Part shown: in pieces, positions 12,003 to 22,141 of the stretch
How the letters are laid out: each line of letters begins with the position of its first letter
Numbering within the stretch: position 1 is the stretch's first letter
From: Jaapia argillacea MUCL 33604
Taxonomy: Eukaryota; Basidiomycota; Agaricomycetes; Jaapiales; Jaapiaceae
Assembly: GCA_000697665.1 (NCBI GenBank)
Contig: KL197721.1
Span: 828,456-892,455, forward strand
Length of the DNA: 64,000 bases
Direction of reading: 5' to 3'
The notes under the pieces: model-generated
What the model saw: only the letters and a program-made list of their open reading frames with translations
Database searches by the model: none
What the model was told of the DNA's origin: nothing
Program-made: the position numbers and the translations under genes

Positions 12003-12380
12003 ATGCGTTTCACTCTCGTCTCCGCCTTGATCGCATCTCTCTTCGCCACCAGGTAAGCCTCCATACTCCGACTTGCTTGAACTCGATCTTGAAGCCGTTG
12101 AAATCGACAGCGCATTGGCCGGTCATAACTGCAAATGTCAGGACTCCAACGGTCAATACAACGAATTGACCAAGTATTGCTGCAACCAGCAGCCCGACTT
12201 CACCGACATCTACTACCCAGGACCTAACAATCAGGTGAGAACCTTGGTCGTCGTTCGCGCTCGGATACTGACAACACGGTTGATCACAAGTGCACGAGTC
12301 CCGGGGGTGAAATCAACAGTGGGGCTTTCGTGCAGTGTTGCCAAGGTCAGGGTGTTGGTGGCGCGTTCTGCTGGGATTAA
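12003..12380 (+). CDS. small secreted cysteine-rich protein, copy B, 87 aa
   Basis: Three exons (12003-12052, 12111-12234, 12291-12380) give 87 codons plus stop, the same length as copy A. Introns sit at the same codons and phases (2 and 0). The signal peptide begins MRFTLVSALIASLFA and ends SALA. Nineteen residues starting at ALAGHNC match copy A exactly, and all eight cysteines and the GVGGAxCWD end are kept. The central part differs (KYCCNQQPDFTDIYYPGPNNQ region), so both copies have drifted under cysteine-scaffold constraint. The two genes arose by inverted duplication or by duplication followed by inversion. No enzymatic motif is visible. Confidence 0.88.
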
Positions 12381-13011
12381 CGAGGGTGATTGAGACTTGA
12401 CGCACGACGAGGGGAGGAATGTGATTTGAGTACGCGACGGGAGCACTTGTATGGTTGAAAGTGATGAATCCTATATTATAATTTATAGTGCTTTCTCTCG
12501 CCCCGTTTGCAGAGTGCAGGATAATATCTGAGTGATTGATGCGAATGGACTGCCTTCATGTACGACGGAGGATACAATGCGGATGAAACGTTGCATGGAA
12601 TAAGACGCGATGGGTCTGGGACGGATGGCTATATTATTGTAGCTTGGGATGATCCTTGGCCAGAATACCCCCCAAGCGGCTGTGCTGGAAAGGGGGAGTC
12701 GGTGATCTGTAGACAAGACAAGTGGAGGAGATTCATAGTGTGCTCACCGTGTCATAGTCTGAAAGTCGTATCTGTCCAGTGACACCATATCCAGAGTGCA
12801 GATTATTTTCGAGGCGAAGATGCTGCGTTAGATGCGAAACTTTTACTAGAGTGGTAGATCAGTAAATCAAAACTCTGCATTGATTCCTCAGATTTCAACC
12901 GTAGGTCTGGTTCTGAGCAACTAACATTGATAACTTCCGGATTTAGAGGACCTACACATTGTACGCGGGATTGAAAAGGAGGGGAAATCAAAACACTCAG
13001 CCCAAAGCCAG
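12381..13011. other. intergenic, no gene recognised
   Basis: This holds the convergent 3' flanks of secreted-protein gene B and the minus-strand Clr2-like gene. Only short overlapping frames are present. Confidence 0.6.
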
Positions 13012-13902
13012 TCAAGTGCTACCAGAAGCGAAATGTGGGTAAGGGTTTGCCTGAGCTTCGGGAGGAGCCACTGGACGCGTGTAATCCTTGGCTTGAGTGG
13101 GTGCTGGCACGGCATTCCCACCCCTTCCGACCCTAGTCCTCGACCTCGACCTCTGTCTTCTCCTTCCCGACCCACCAACCCCCTCGCCATCTGATACCTC
13201 TTGGCGTAAGTCGGGAGCACGACCCCATTCCAGGGCCGCTATATCCCCCTGCCTTTGTGACTTATCACAATGGCAGCAGTTGCAATTGGGCTTTCCGAGA
13301 CGAGTAAGGCTGGCCCCCTCCATGAGCCACTTGCAATGGCGAGCGAATTCACGAGGCGAGGAGAAGTACCTCACGGTGTCGGAACCTAGTCAAGATCATG
13401 GATCAGTGGCAGGTATGAAAGTGAGAAGACCGTTAAACTCAACCGTACAAATACGAGTCTTCGCGCGGGGTGTGCTCAGGACCTCGCTTGCGGCGAAGGA
13501 GCTCGTACCCCTCGGGGAGACGTAGATAGCAGTTCTCTGCGTCGATATTATCTGAAATGGGATTTGTGAGCTTTGTAATCGCATCTTAGGATTGGAGAGC
13601 CTACATTCGAGTGGATTGAGGACGAAGGTTGCGAGGTACCAGCCAAGGTCACGACGCCAATGCTTGAAGTTTTTTGACTCGTCCCCCTGAACTTCGTAAT
13701 AGTCGACGAGGCCGTCTCGGACATCCTTCTCTCTCTTGGAGGCTGGTGGTAGACTGCGCGTATTGCCGCCGTCTGAGCGTTTTAGGACGATGACCGTAGC
13801 TATAGATCCATGTATCACGTCTGAGATCACTGCGAAATGAGGCGTATCGAGTGGCGGCGTTGAAGATGAAGTTGTCGCTTGTGGGTCGCTGAGGGAGGAC
13901 AT
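13012..13902 (-). CDS. Clr2 N-terminal-domain-like protein, copy A, 259 aa
   Basis: Exons 13902-13605, 13551-13444 and 13385-13012 sum to 260 codons. Conserved pieces are FKHWRRDLGWYLATFVLNPL, then YLRLPEGYELLRRKRG, EDSYLYG, SSPREFARHCKWLMEG and the metal-ligand-like PNCNCCHCDK. This order (folded N-lobe, LPEGY, Asp-Ser-Tyr-Leu-Tyr-Gly, FxSPxEFxxH, then CxCxxC) matches the N-terminal domain of the fungal transcription-silencing factor Clr2, a SHREC complex subunit in fission yeast. The large remaining part of Clr2 is absent. The tail is Arg/Ser-rich (RRRQRSRSRTRVGRGG), which may aid nuclear import or nucleic-acid binding. Copy B lies head-to-head at 14559. A chromatin role is inferred from domain resemblance only. 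Confidence 0.8.
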
Positions 13903-14558
13903 CGCGTTATCGTCAAGTTGTAGATTTGGGTAAGATCTGCGTGATTAGCGAGCGGGCCAGCCACGTGGACCACCAACGAGGCAAAGTTCAAATGCGAGGG
14001 TTTTTGTGTTCATCCTAGTCAAATTCTCTATTTACCGTGTTACCATCTGGAATGCTTATCACCTCTTCAAGTAAAATATCCTCTGGGCGAGTCAGCATCT
14101 AATTCTTTCCCGAGGACTGTCGTTGGTCGTACTTCATCGACCTTGGCAAAATTGGAGTACCCCAAACCCTACGATGCTCTACTATGTGGTCTGTTTCCTT
14201 CCCCCTTCCATCTTCTCCAAGATCATTCATCGAGTGTGAACACCTCCATCCACTTTAGTTTACCTCCACCCCGAAAAGCTACGTTTCTTTGTGCTTCTTG
14301 GTACTAAAATTCTGGCCGCTCTGTGGTTTCTGCAACCCATATCCCATCGAAGACCAGCGGATCAACCCGTATTCCAAGGATCTCGAACATTCTGGGAGGT
14401 TGTAAGTAGCGAGATGGAAGTATTTACCGCCACTACATTTCTACCTGCGGCTCCGAGTGACGGTCCCCGGAATCCGAGTCAGACTCCATGATTCCGTCCA
14501 ACGCTAGTCTCACAAGCCTAGTCCAACGCTTGCGTATCCCTCTTACTTCTCAACAACC
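13903..14558. other. shared upstream region of the Clr2-like pair
   Basis: About 650 bases between two divergent start codons, presumably carrying both promoters. No TATA box, repeat or separate gene is obvious. Confidence 0.6.
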
Positions 14559-15332
14559 ATGAAGACGAAGCCATATGGACCCACCATTACTTCCCCGCCT
14601 CCACATTCCATCTCGCCCTACTACGATGTTGTGCGAGATGGTGTCATAACTGAGATTGTCATCAAGCGCTCAGACAGAGATCCCAGGTATTGGCCGGGAG
14701 AAGCAATGAGAACCCAAGTCGTTGGAGCAGATCGCTTCGTCGACTTTTATGATGAACCCGAAGAGAAGAACGTAAAACATTGGAAGAAGATGCTAGGCTT
14801 TTACCTTGCGAAGTTCGTTCTGCAGCCTCTTGGCTGTGAGTACTTCCATATGTTTTGCGTTGTCCACCGGAGCTTAGCTAGTTAATGTTGGTTGATGATG
14901 AGACGACATCGACATCAACAACTGTTACATTCGTTCCTTTCCACAAGGCTATAAGCTCTTCTGTCACAAGAAGGGCCACAAGGACGCCCCAAGACGCGAT
15001 TCCTACCTGTGTGGTTGAGTATTGAAGCCAACGCCCTCTTCATCTACTAAACACATCTCCTATCATTCTATTCGTCAGGTTGGAAGAAAGACTTCCGCTC
15101 TCCTGCAGAGTTTGCACGTCATCTCAAATGGCTCATGCTGGGAGCCAAACGAAACCCAGCTACATTGAAGACGACCTGCGATTGCTGCTACTGCGATGAT
15201 CGTATGACGCGGCAGCAGATCGCGGAATTGGAGTGGGGACGGAAGTTTAGTAGGAGGTTGAAGAAGGGGAAGGTTAAAGGAGGGGAAAGCGAGTGTATAT
15301 CTGAGAAGGAAGGGGGACCATCCAAGTACTGA
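14559..15332 (+). CDS. Clr2 N-terminal-domain-like protein, copy B, 213 aa
   Basis: Exons 14559-14835, 14903-15013 and 15079-15332 give 214 codons. The second exon start was chosen by homology to copy A, so that INNCYIRSFPQGYKLFCHKKG is retained; a later AG at 14947 would delete that block. Shared pieces with copy A are VKHWKKMLGFYLAKFVLQPL, RRDSYLCG, FRSPAEFARHLKWLM and CDCCYCD. The intron positions and phases also match. The C-terminus is shorter and basic. Like copy A it carries only the presumed Clr2 N-terminal module with a cysteine cluster that could bind zinc. Identity outside the motifs is modest, so the duplication is not recent. Confidence 0.8.
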
Positions 15333-16021
15333 ACCTTTGTCCGTGTGATGGTACTGGCATCTTTCCCTTACCCCTCTCGCTGTGTTTTGATAATTGTAAC
15401 TTATAATGGACTTCTGTGAATCTTTAATCAATTACTCGCCAGGAGTGCTCTCCTGCAGCTGGTTGTGGGCAAATGCGACCAAAATGCGACATGACATATC
15501 TCGACCATCTGAGTCGGCGTTCGCCGGGCTCACCTTCAGCCAAATTCCTTCCTCCAAGGCGGCACCAACACAGCGACCCCTCCCAATTACCCTTGTACTC
15601 TGTCTATCTTGGCACCCATATAACAATGTCTTTTGCTTTGCTTAGTCTCTCATGTTGGTCCGAGAAAACCGTGATGGCATAATTTTGCGGACAGCAGTGA
15701 TGATCAAATGAATCACACCTCTCTGCCTCATGTCTTCCGTCTTTTCCCCACATGCAAATCGACATAACCTGGGGCGTACACGATCAATTGTCCTCTTCTC
15801 ATCCATGTGTCAATTGATAATTGGGGTCTACACGGTGGGTCTGATTGTAATCAACATGCACATACTTGCAAGAAAGGGCGTGCAGTCACATTGATATATA
15901 TTCCGTCCCGACATGTCGCGATGCATCCTCTTGTTCTCCCTCACTCCATCCCCACTATCACAAGTTGGGAGACTCTATTCTAAGGACCAGTCGAATTCTA
16001 CCATCCCATTGATCGACTTTG
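15333..16021. other. intergenic and promoter of the Ser/Arg-rich gene
   Basis: There is no gene in about 690 bases. A TATATA run near 15893-15900 lies about 125 bases before the ATG at 16022 and may serve as its TATA element. A short frame from 15913 shifts against the main gene and is treated as leader. Confidence 0.55.
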
Positions 16022-17008
16022 ATGCCCGTCCGTCAACCCCACGAACCCCACCTCCGCCATCCCCGACCATCTCCGCCACCGTCCAAATCCAAGAAACGAA
16101 ACTCGAAGCCCAGCAATACCATCCCCTTCCCCACTGTCATCACTCCTTCCCCAAGCTCCTCGTCTTCCAAATCCACTCCTCACTCTACGCCACCAACACC
16201 TACGAAGACCTTCCGACATGACCCCCCGCCACACCAATCCATTCCAGAAGCTATGAAAGTCCGCCCTGAGTGGTATGACGATGGCCAACCCGAGCCCTAT
16301 CCCGAATCTTTCTATCATGCTCAGTTCGCTACGCCCAGCCTTGCGCATATTGCACCGCTCTCCCTCCCCTCCCTCCTCCCAAATCTCTCTCGGTCAGAGT
16401 CGACGTATAGCCATCGGGGGAGGTCTGTACGCCCTTCGTTGAGTCCTGTGGTGGAAGAGACGAGTAGTGCTGGTGCGAGTAGTCCAAGGTCTCCTCATCC
16501 GGGCTCCCCCTCCCAATCTCCAACTACTTCTCAGTTGTATCATCAACGAGCCAGTACATCTGGGAGTACACCTCATTCCCACTCCACTCGCCACTCGGGT
16601 TCTCCTCACTCCCATTCCCAACGAACACGGCATCGCTCTCGGTCTAGATCGCAACATCACCGTCGCTCACAAAGGCGAAGCTTAATAAGCTCCAACGGTT
16701 ACACTTCTCCTTCTTTCACCACCGCTATCCACACAACCCATTCAACGAATCATACATCTTTTGGATTCGTAGGAGGGGCCGATGCGTTTGAGAAAGAGTT
16801 GACGTTGGCTGTGATGTCCCTTCCACCTCGCCATGAGCCTTATCCGAGAGGCTCGAGCAGGAGGGGGAATCGGAGACGAAGGGGGAGAACGATGTGCAAG
16901 ATCACTGAAGCGGCAGAGAAAGTGCGGGATGGTATTGGGAAGGTTGTTAGTGACATTGGGGAGATCATTCGGGTTACCGTTGGCTGTCGGCCGAGCTTGG
17001 GGTATTGA
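16022..17008 (+). CDS. Ser/Pro/His/Arg-rich protein with C-terminal LTLAxM motif, 328 aa
   Basis: A single exon. The first 240 residues are disordered and rich in Ser, Pro, Thr, His and Arg, with RS-type runs such as TRHRSRSRSQHHRRSQRR. The C-terminal 75 residues are more ordered: DAFEKELTLAVMSLPPR, an Arg-rich spacer (RRGNRRRRGR), and an amphipathic helix ending IGEIIRVTVG. The gene at 21524 has the same C-terminal layout (DFDREITLALMAITPR, Arg-rich spacer, then FRVAIG), so the two are distant paralogues. I recognise no named domain. RS-rich composition suggests a nuclear or RNA-linked protein, which is inference only. Confidence 0.65.
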   Translation: MPVRQPHEPHLRHPRPSPPPSKSKKRNSKPSNTIPFPTVITPSPSSSSSKSTPHSTPPTPTKTFRHDPPPHQSIPEAMKVRPEWYDDGQPEPYPESFYHAQFATPSLAHIAPLSLPSLLPNLSRSESTYSHRGRSVRPSLSPVVEETSSAGASSPRSPHPGSPSQSPTTSQLYHQRASTSGSTPHSHSTRHSGSPHSHSQRTRHRSRSRSQHHRRSQRRSLISSNGYTSPSFTTAIHTTHSTNHTSFGFVGGADAFEKELTLAVMSLPPRHEPYPRGSSRRGNRRRRGRTMCKITEAAEKVRDGIGKVVSDIGEIIRVTVGCRPSLGY

Positions 17009-17440
17009 TCTGTGCTTAGATTGGACTTTTGGATGGAGCTATGGGTTCCTTTGTGTTTGAAAGACTGCGTTCATACGATATGTGGGTCAAGAGATCATAG
17101 CGAGCTATACGACACGCTTTCCACGACACGACACGACACGAATGATATACCTATGTGTTGTAGCTTTCAATCGAGGTGCTTCAAGTTATTCAGATAATTT
17201 TATTCACGATCGGACATAAGTTACACACCCTATATATGCGTCACGCATCACATGCCTCGTCATTGTGACCTCCTATCAAAGCCGGTCACGCCTCTTGCCA
17301 ACGTCGTCATAAGTGGTCCGCACCATGGATCAACAATCGATTCTCTGGCTCTTCTCTGGCTCTGCTACCTCGCAGAATTTCTGCAATCCCCTACACAACT
17401 TGAATCTAGTATCGCTTTTGCCGTCGCCTAAGGTGATCTA
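17009..17440. other. intergenic, no gene recognised
   Basis: 3' flank of the Ser/Arg-rich gene and promoter of the DUF1774 gene. It includes a short ACACG microrepeat near 17121-17139. Confidence 0.6.
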
Positions 17441-18896
17441 ATGATGGAGGACCTCCCAATCGATACCCGCAATCCGGCGGTCAGAGACTACTTGGCTCTC
17501 ATTCGCCTCCAAGTCCTGACTCCGCTGTCACTATTGATAAATATCGCGACTGTATTGATTTGTACTGTCATGGTAGATCCTGGCATCGGTGGGTCCTCCG
17601 TCTCTCTCGCCATGTCCAAGGTCCTTCTGATCGAGCTGTGGCCGACTCGGATGTTTATAGGTCAAGTATCAAAGCTCTACCCAAACCCCCTCACTCCATC
17701 CAACGCCGTCATCGCCATGTATGCAACTTTGGTGTACATCGGTCAGATTGGGTATTGCTTGTTGCTAGTCTTTGCGAGGAAGAAGGAGACTAAGGTGAAA
17801 TCTTTCCTCTGCTTCTGGTTAGCGTGCTAACCTGCACCCCACAGCAAACATTTCTGAAAGGCGTCGGTCTAGCTCTAGTCTCTTCAAACTGGGTGATAGC
17901 TTTTTGGGCTATCGCATTTGTATTCCAATCGTTCCTCCTCGCCACGATTCTACTTGGTATGGTTATCCGCGCGACGTTGGTTTTTTACGGAGTTGACTCT
18001 CACATTAGGACTCCTACTTGTTCTCCTAATCTACGCGAACCTCGTATTACTTATCTATCACCACCCAAGTAGTCATGGATTGCTCGGTAAACATCTTCCC
18101 GTCGATTCCAGTTTGTAGTCACTAATTCTACTGCCGGTATATAGGCGAGCGACCCATGGATCTCATCCTCATCCATGCACCTGTCAGGTTATTCCTGGTT
18201 GGCGTGCTTGGTGACACCTTTGCCCTTGTCCTGTTGTGGGTTCTCCCTCTCTTTTCTCAACGTTCTCAGTCCCCGTTCCTGACGCGAAACCATCCTCGTT
18301 TCCTCTTATCAACCACGAAGCATAACACTGGGCTACACGTACTCTCCAGGCGAACCTCAACACTACGCTCGGTATCAAACTCCGGCGTTCGTGTTCTTAC
18401 TGTTGATTAATCTCTTGGGTACGTCTTTCTCTCAACCTCAAGCATCCCGACTCCACGTCGGCGGATTACCCGGACTACTTTCTTCTAGAATTTATTTCAC
18501 TCATTAATTTTCCCGTTCGTCATATCCAGGTCTACTAGTAATAATGGTCCGAAGAGACGTTGTATGGTGTGTCGGAGCCACCCTGATTTGTATCTCGATC
18601 TGGGTGGAGAGGCCAAAGCCTTTCATCGTTTATGTGCGTTCTCCCCTTTAAGTTCTGTATTTTTGGTCCTAATCTCATATGGAATAGATAACAACCCTGT
18701 TGTTCACGATAATACACCCTCTAGGACTCGTAGCAGCGGCGCTTTGGCATCGGCTTAAGAATCCGAGTACGGCGCCTAGGAGGGGGCCGATTGCGTTGCC
18801 GCCTGATCAGGAGGTGAGTTAGTCTTCCAATGTGTTACACTCCTTCTCTCCGTATTTTAGGGGATTGTGAAGTCCCAGTCCGAAGCCGGTGCCTAG
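17441..18896 (+). CDS. DUF1774 family multi-spanning membrane protein, about 321 aa
   Basis: Nine exons are proposed (17441-17588, 17661-17794, 17845-17956, 18009-18086, 18145-18274, 18321-18418, 18530-18633, 18688-18813, 18861-18896), totalling 322 codons. Family signatures are NPAVRDYLALIRLQVLTPLSLLINIATVLI at the start, YIGQIGYCLLLVFARKKETK, GVGLALVSSNWVIAFWAIAFV, LLLVLLIYANLVLLIYH, LILIHAPVRLFLV, RRDVVWCVGATLICISIW and IHPLGLVAAALWHRL near the end. Together these make seven or more membrane helices. DUF1774 is a fungal family with no assigned function. The fifth intron (18275-18320) is tentative: its acceptor GAAG is weak, but it restores the frame into ITLGYTYSPGEPQHYARY, which resembles the family. 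Confidence 0.85.
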
Positions 18897-19689
18897 TGGG
18901 TTTCGGAAGTCCCACGATGCGTTCGCTTTTCATTTCCATCTGTTCTCTACGCAAAGAGTGCTTTATTAACGACTTGTCGGTTATGTTGTAGGGAAGGCCT
19001 CAGGTAAGCCGAGGTGATGCGCGATTGATTGGGTGACTAATGGATTTGATTTGGGGGTAGAGAGGACCTGGGGAGGTGGATGCTAGTGATATTTGGGGAT
19101 GATGTGGTGTGGTTGTGTCGGGGAGGAGAGGAGAGGATATTTTCGACAGTCATGTATGCTATCCATAATGAGTCGTCTTGGTGTCGCTGCAGTCGTATGG
19201 TCAAGAAATTCCGAGCTCGGTAAAGAGGGTTTTCGTCCACATATATCAGGTAAGGCTGAGGCAGAGGTAACTCCCGATAGTAGTGGTGCGGTCACGGTCG
19301 TGGGGTGAATCAGAACGCACCAAACACCACGCATCACAACGCCACCCACTTCGCTTGTTTCCTCCCTCGACCTGACTTCTGAGCGCCTGCAATTGAAAAG
19401 CTGGCACTGGCATCATGCATCATCTCCATTCCTGCGGCGGGACGGGGCCCTCGGTAATTGGCATTTAGTTGGACATAGCGCGGCGTCCTCAAATACCAAT
19501 GTAAACTGACAGCACTTTGGTACTCCGATGTCAATGGATGCCATTAAGAGTTTGAGGACCCCTCTCAACTTAATGGCCGCTGCCAGTGGCGTTTGAACTA
19601 CTTAGGTAGTACATACTGGATTGCTGGGTATTCCATCGATCCCCCGCCCCCTCGTTCTACAACTTACTCCACACAACTGAAGTGACGTT
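18897..19689. other. intergenic, no gene recognised
   Basis: Nearly 800 bases with only short frames overlapping on both strands (for example 19083-19349 minus and 19093-19308 plus). It includes the promoter of the four-helix protein gene. Confidence 0.6.
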
Positions 19690-20296
19690 ATGGTAAGAAG
19701 AACTCCATGCTCGTTCCCTCCGTACTCTCAGCTCACTTTCTTGACCACCCATCAGAGCAATGCAGCGTTGGTACAGGAATACACCGCCACATTTGGTGGT
19801 TTGGTCACCATCTCTCTCTTCGGTGAGATCAATGCCCTAGCTTCCCTCTTGTACGATATTCACATGATGACCAACAGGAGCTGCTATCGCGTGGTCTGCA
19901 GTCTTCAACGCCGTACGGGGCGACCTACTCCTCTTCTCCTGGGCCAACTGCTGCTTCGTCTCAGCAGGTGTAGCAGCTACAGGGATCGGAATCATCCTCC
20001 GAACCAATGGTATCCACCTCACAAAAGATAAACAAAACTCAGACGGCCGATGGTTTAGAGCACATAACATTTTACGTGGCTTTGCCGTTGTCTCGGCGTG
20101 TTTGGTGCTTGCGGGTTTATTGATCATGAGCGTCGCTGTTATCAACTTGCCGCAGGATGCTAGTGGGACTAATTCTTGGACTGGGTTAGATACGGATTGG
20201 AGGGAGGCAGCTAATATCGCTGCGGGGGCTACGACCATCGGGTTGTCGGTGACGTTTATTGCGATTGCGTTGGTTACTTGGGCCTGGAATATTTAG
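19690..20296 (+). CDS. four-helix membrane protein, 162 aa
   Basis: The model has exons 19690-19692 (ATG alone), 19756-19822 and 19878-20296, giving 163 codons. No other in-frame ATG precedes the conserved helices, and the ATG is followed at once by a GTAAGA donor, so a start-codon-only coding exon is the best reading. Hydrophobic segments lie at about residues 14-32, 42-62, 89-110 and 139-160, with a polar loop containing TKDKQNSDGRWFRAHN and an extracytoplasmic-looking loop with SWTGLDTDWREAANIAAG. There is no named domain. The arrangement resembles small uncharacterised Agaricomycete membrane proteins. Confidence 0.7.
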
Positions 20297-21523
20297 GATG
20301 TCGGAGGGTTTGGTTGACGACGTGGTGTTTGCTTCTCAACGAAGACTTGAAAGGACGCTTAAGCGTGGGCGGGGGAACGACGGCGACAGAGAAATGGGTT
20401 CTGCCTATCCGTCAATATAGGTACTAAAGGCTTCTGTGGGTTTGTAGCAGGCACCGGTCTGCCTGTGATGAGGCAAGACCTGGCAATTCAGCAATGACTT
20501 CAAGTGCTACGGGCTGTACGGAGACCGCTAGATCAAGCTCGGGAGACGCGGATGAGAGTGCGGCGGTCGCTTTCAGAAAGGAGAGATGCGTAGAACCCAT
20601 AGTTGTCCGATATGTAACCGGTAAACCCAATGCATTGAGACAGGGGTCGACTTGTTTCGAGAATCTGTTCTCTTGCGGGACATCTCAGAGTTCAAGAAGG
20701 ACATGGCTTTCACTCAGCCCCCGATATAAATACAGTTGTGCCAGGTTGCGAACAAGCTGCGGTATAATCCAAATCAAACAAACAGTGGATTCGGTCCGAC
20801 TTCAGACACGGCGGCTTGATGGCAGCCACGAAGCGGGCGTAACAAGCACGAGGAGAACCAGACTCACGAAGGACGAAAACGCAACAGACAGCAGAGACTT
20901 TGAGGGCACAAGCAGGCCATCCGCGTTGATCCGTTTTGGTAGGCTATTTTTGTGCTCTCCAAACAACAAGCCGTGGATAGCAGAAGACTGGGGAGTACGT
21001 TCGCCGAATACTGAGAAGTTGGGCTGGCGATATCCTGGACGCGATCTCTCCACCCATACTGGATCGCAGAGACTGTTGGACTTGTACTAGGGAGTGATCA
21101 TAAAAGAAACCTGGTATGTTTTCGATATGTTTTCGACATGTTTTGATAGGCTTTCGGATCAATCAATCTCGCACCAACTCATCGGGATATCAGTGCTTCA
21201 GTGCCGAAGCTGCTCCGTGTCTCTCCACGCCGTCCACAGCCGTCCAATCGCATATTGGGGATGATGGGTTCCCAGCATCCTGGTCCATCCAAACGCAGCA
21301 TCTAAATGGAGTCTCGACTTGTTGGGGTTTGTCAGACCAGCATGCAGGACCACAAGCCTCTACAGCGATAAGGAGTTCCCTCGGACTCGGACTCGACTCC
21401 ATCCCGATTCTTCCCCCTGCCCGGCACGGCATTTTTGATACAGCAGTACAAAAGCTCTGCGCCCTTGCGCACTTGTAGGGTTTCTCTAGATGACCCCAAC
21501 TTTCTAAACCATCTCAACCCCTC
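20297..21523. other. intergenic with one doubtful 198-codon frame
   Basis: The only sizeable frame is 20494-21090 on the plus strand (198 codons, ATG start). It is Ser/Thr/Arg-rich without domain, signal or helix pattern, and minus-strand frames overlap it. I do not call it a gene. The rest holds flanks and the promoter of the gene at 21524. Confidence 0.45.
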
Positions 21524-22141
21524 ATGTCTTCCGTCCCCTTCCCCTCCGTCACTGAATCACGCCGCGGCGGACGCACGTATTGCGTCAGGGAAAGGGAAAG
21601 GCGGAGACGTAGGACCAGGGTGCGAATTTCGTTGGATCCAGTCGTTGAGGCTGATGAGTGGGAGTGGGAGGAGAGGGAGAGGGTACGGCTGCAGAGTGGG
21701 AGGACTGAGAGTGATGGGATGAGTAGCGATGGGGAATCGGACTTTGGGAGTTTCGCCAGTCGGGTCAATGATGTTAAGGAGAGGAGATGGGAGCCATCAC
21801 CGACACCGCTATATCAGGGTGGATGTGGTTTGAAGAGGTCGCCATCATCGTTCACTGCTTGGGACTCGACTTCGAGCGTGAGCGTGATGGGGAGGGGTAA
21901 AGGGAAAGGGAAAGGGAAGGATGTCGTCGGTGGCGGTCTCGCTGTCAACGATTTCGACAGGGAGATTACCCTGGCACTCATGGCCATCACACCGCGGTCC
22001 GATAGCGATAATCGCCGTATTCGACGCAGGCAAGCCGCCGCCAATCGGGGGGACGGATATGGTTCTGCTTGGAGTCGAGCGATGCGAGAGGTAGCTGATA
22101 CATTCAGAGTTGCTATTGGTGGTCGTCGGTCGTCGACATGA
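21524..22141 (+). CDS. Arg-rich protein with C-terminal LTLAxM motif, 205 aa
   Basis: A single exon. The N-terminal half is Arg/Glu/Ser-rich and probably disordered, with a GRGKGKGKGK run near residue 125. The C-terminus carries DFDREITLALMAITPR, an Arg-rich spacer (NRRIRRRQAAANRG) and EVADTFRVAIGGRR. These match, in order and spacing type, the end of the gene at 16022. The conserved part begins near residue 140. The function is unknown. The shared motif between two otherwise unalignable proteins is the only handle on this family. Confidence 0.6.
   Translation: MSSVPFPSVTESRRGGRTYCVRERERRRRRTRVRISLDPVVEADEWEWEERERVRLQSGRTESDGMSSDGESDFGSFASRVNDVKERRWEPSPTPLYQGGCGLKRSPSSFTAWDSTSSVSVMGRGKGKGKGKDVVGGGLAVNDFDREITLALMAITPRSDSDNRRIRRRQAAANRGDGYGSAWSRAMREVADTFRVAIGGRRSST

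Noticed and set aside
20494-21090. 198-codon intronless frame
   Set aside because: There is no domain, helix or signal, the composition is close to random, and overlapping frames occur on the other strand. It could be real but I cannot support it.
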